Below, piece by piece: positions 62,303 through 64,000 of a stretch of DNA of 64,000 nt. The position numbers were made by a program, and so were the translations under genes. The notes beneath the pieces were generated by a model, which saw only the letters and a list, made by a program, of their open reading frames with translations, was not told where the DNA came from and made no database searches. Positions within the stretch are counted from its first letter, which is position 1. Every line of letters starts with the position of its first letter. Source of the DNA: Congregibacter litoralis KT71 (GTDB lineage: Bacteria; Pseudomonadota; Gammaproteobacteria; Pseudomonadales; Halieaceae); the NCBI RefSeq assembly GCF_000153125.2, contig NZ_CM002299.1, positions 2,864,928 through 2,928,927 on the forward strand. The letters run 5' to 3'.

Positions 62303-63229
62303 CTATTGCTCCAGGCCACCCCAGCGGTTCTCGAGCAACCACACTGCCAGAAAACCCAGGAGCATCAACGCAAGACAGAAAACAATCTGACTATCACCAA
62401 CCTGAACACCGTATTGCCAGGGCAGCAGGGGCAAGGTACCGCCACTATCCGATGGCGCGGTTTTCCAGGGCCATACCACCAGCAGGGAACCACCGAGAAA
62501 TCCCGTGAGCGTGGCAAGGGTAGGGCCGTGGTGTGCCCTGAGGAGGTAACTCAATATTCTAGAGAAGGACAGCAGCCCTGATCCCGCACCCGCGGCAAAA
62601 AGCGTGAGGGACAGGAGCTCCAGGGACTCAATAGCCTCAAGCACGAGGGGGTACATTCCCATGAGCACCAGAATAAAACTCCCGGATATACCGGGGAGAA
62701 TCATGGCGCAGATAGCAAAAAATCCCGCCACAAAAAAACTCCAGGGCGCGCCTGGCAATGCGAAAACCGGCGACAGACCAATGCCGGCGGCAATGACCAC
62801 GCCCCCCACAAAACCGCCAAAGGCGCCGGGAGACCACCTCCCTACATGGCGCAGGAGCACCAGAGCAGACGCCGCGATCAAGCCAAAAAAGAAGGACCAC
62901 AGGAGCAGCGGCTGCGTTTCCAACAGCGAAGAGATGAGGCTTGCGAGGGAAAACACACTGATGGCGATACCCAACACGAGAGTTGCCAGAAAGGCCGCAT
63001 CGGTGCGCTGCAGGGCATCGGCCCAACGACGGGCCACAAGGAGCTCGATAAGGCCGAGATCAAAGGCAGTAATGGCATTGATGAGGCGCTGATAGATGCC
63101 GGTGATAAAGGCCATGGTGCCGCCGGACACCCCCGGCACAATATCCGCCGCACCCATAAGAACCCCTCGGAGCAACACGCCGGGAAACAGAGAAACCGCT
63201 GGCGCCTCCCTATCGGGATGATCAGCCAT
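62303..63229 (-). CDS. DUF368 membrane protein (putative undecaprenyl phosphate translocase)
   Basis: A 308-residue polytopic membrane protein of the DUF368 family: [29 protein letters not shown] near the N-terminus, [13 protein letters not shown], and a second motif [30 protein letters not shown]. The paired PG(V/I)SG motifs are hallmarks. Members were linked to recycling of undecaprenyl phosphate across the membrane. ATG 63229 overlaps the pcm stop (TAATGGCTGA) and is preferred to upstream codons inside pcm. It stands between pcm and nlpD. Confidence 0.85.
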   Translation of the reverse strand: MADHPDREAPAVSLFPGVLLRGVLMGAADIVPGVSGGTMAFITGIYQRLINAITAFDLGLIELLVARRWADALQRTDAAFLATLVLGIAISVFSLASLISSLLETQPLLLWSFFFGLIAASALVLLRHVGRWSPGAFGGFVGGVVIAAGIGLSPVFALPGAPWSFFVAGFFAICAMILPGISGSFILVLMGMYPLVLEAIESLELLSLTLFAAGAGSGLLSFSRILSYLLRAHHGPTLATLTGFLGGSLLVVWPWKTAPSDSGGTLPLLPWQYGVQVGDSQIVFCLALMLLGFLAVWLLENRWGGLEQ

Positions 63230-63890
63230 TACCCAGGCCCGGCAGCAGCGGCACAAAACGCACGGGCTCGATATCGTAGCGTTCGAATCCGGAATCTGTG
63301 CGCTCGACCACCACCAGCGTCTGTTCCCGCCCGCCAACCGGCATCACGAGGCGTCCACCGACCGCCAGCTGCGCCAGCAGTGACTGAGGCACCTGCTCCG
63401 GCGCAGCGGCGGCGAGAATGCCATCGAAAGGCGCCTGAGACTCCCAGCCTTCATAGCCGTCGCCGTGGCGCATCTGGACGTTCCTGAGCTTTAACTGACG
63501 CATGCGTTTTCGCGCCGCCATGAGCAGCGGTTTGATTCGCTCCAGGGCAAAGACTTCCCCGACGATTCCCGCGAGCACGGCGCTCTGGTAACCGGAGCCA
63601 CTGCCGATTTCCAGGACTTTACCGAGGTCACGACCGGTAATGAGCAGTTCCGTCATTCGCGCAACGATGTAGGGCTGGGATAGCGTCTGCTGATAACCGA
63701 TGGGCAGCGCGGTATCTTCGTAGGCGCGATGGGCCATGGCCTCGTCCAGAAACAGATGCCGGGGGACGTTGCGCATGGCATCCAGCACGGCGATGTTGCT
63801 GACACCCTGCTCCTGCAGACGCTGCACCAGACGCTCCCGGGTGCGCTGGGAGGTCATGCCGATACCGGATACGTCCGCGGAACGGTTCAT
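63222..63890 (-). CDS. pcm: Protein-L-isoaspartate O-methyltransferase
   Basis: A 222-residue repair methyltransferase that acts on damaged (isoaspartyl) residues. Motifs: [80 protein letters not shown] (SAM binding), [17 protein letters not shown] and [20 protein letters not shown]. The start overlaps the ispF stop (ATGA). The gene order ispF-pcm lacks the truD and surE genes found between them in E. coli. Confidence 0.95.
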   Translation of the reverse strand: MNRSADVSGIGMTSQRTRERLVQRLQEQGVSNIAVLDAMRNVPRHLFLDEAMAHRAYEDTALPIGYQQTLSQPYIVARMTELLITGRDLGKVLEIGSGSGYQSAVLAGIVGEVFALERIKPLLMAARKRMRQLKLRNVQMRHGDGYEGWESQAPFDGILAAAAPEQVPQSLLAQLAVGGRLVMPVGGREQTLVVVERTDSGFERYDIEPVRFVPLLPGLGNG

Positions 63891-64000
63891 GAGGCCGCCA
63901 GCAACACAACGGCGTGGGCAGCAATGCCCTCTTCTCGACCCACGTAACCCAGCCGTTCGGTGGTCGTCGCCTTCACGGATACCTGATCTTTTGCGGCCCC
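63887..64000 (-). CDS. ispF: IspF, 3' end (partial)
   Basis: The last 37 codons of 2-C-methyl-D-erythritol 2,4-cyclodiphosphate synthase: [28 protein letters not shown], which matches the conserved C-terminus (VKATTTE-LGF-GR-EGIA). The rest lies beyond the window. The stop overlaps the pcm start by 4 bases, so the two are coupled. Confidence 0.9.
   Translation of the reverse strand, partial: GAAKDQVSVKATTTERLGYVGREEGIAAHAVVLLAAS

Noticed and set aside
1..64000. CRISPR arrays, tRNA or rRNA genes, retron or diversity-generating elements
   Set aside because: No regular repeat-spacer array, tRNA-like cloverleaf, rRNA sequence or reverse-transcriptase motif was seen on either strand.

Overview
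The window is chromosomal DNA of a marine-type gammaproteobacterium. The mutS, fdxA, rpoS, nlpD, pcm, ispF order, the recA-recX pair, GC-rich coding DNA and a large TonB-dependent receptor suggest a Halieaceae / OM60-NOR5-like lineage; the lineage is an inference from gene content only.

Left flank, 1-18.0 kb: a small putative integrative island at about 0.5-4.7 kb (CoiA-like predicted nuclease, Ymh/TIGR02391-family protein, HigBA-type toxin-antitoxin, tyrosine integrase), then ordinary chromosome: a TonB-dependent receptor, pyruvate phosphate dikinase, a nitronate-monooxygenase-like flavoprotein, small redox genes, a DUF3014 protein, a MscK/KefA-like mechanosensitive channel, the host recX and the 3' half of the host recA.

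Centre, 18.583-53.755 kb: a 35.2-kb integrative element inserted inside the host recA. Its ends are 6-bp direct repeats (TGCAAT). Joining the two ends rebuilds an attP-like core with inverted AAGAA/TTCTT arms, and joining the two flanks rebuilds an uninterrupted host recA reading frame (GDSHVGL + QARLLSQ). The element carries its own full-length, clearly diverged recA plus a second recX at its right end. They lie immediately behind the truncated host recA 5' half and its LexA-boxed promoter. The element therefore breaks recA and supplies a replacement in the position best placed to use the host recA promoter. Its own recA lacks the target sequence. Integration functions probably come from a four-gene operon of tyrosine-recombinase-like proteins at 43.6-51.8 kb; the last gene is now split by an IS66-family insertion with a perfect 8-bp duplication, so this copy may be locked in place.

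Cargo between two related, inverted IS3-family elements (18.7-38.7 kb) is an envelope cluster: a lipid A-type acyltransferase, O-antigen ligase-like protein, GT25 and GT4 glycosyltransferases, an ELM1-like protein, three methyltransferases, a MsbA-like flippase, MlaA, a frameshifted outer-membrane barrel protein, and a FecI/FecR pair with an STN-domain TonB receptor. HipBA, a frameshifted kfrA-like gene and a third IS3-family element follow. A 3' fragment of a Tn3-family transposase lies near the left end.

Right flank, 53.76-64 kb: the 5' half of host recA with its SOS promoter, an AstE/aspartoacylase-like hydrolase, a GCS2-type glutamate-cysteine ligase, mutS, fdxA, rpoS, nlpD, a DUF368 protein, pcm and the 3' end of ispF. 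I saw no rRNA, tRNA or CRISPR array.
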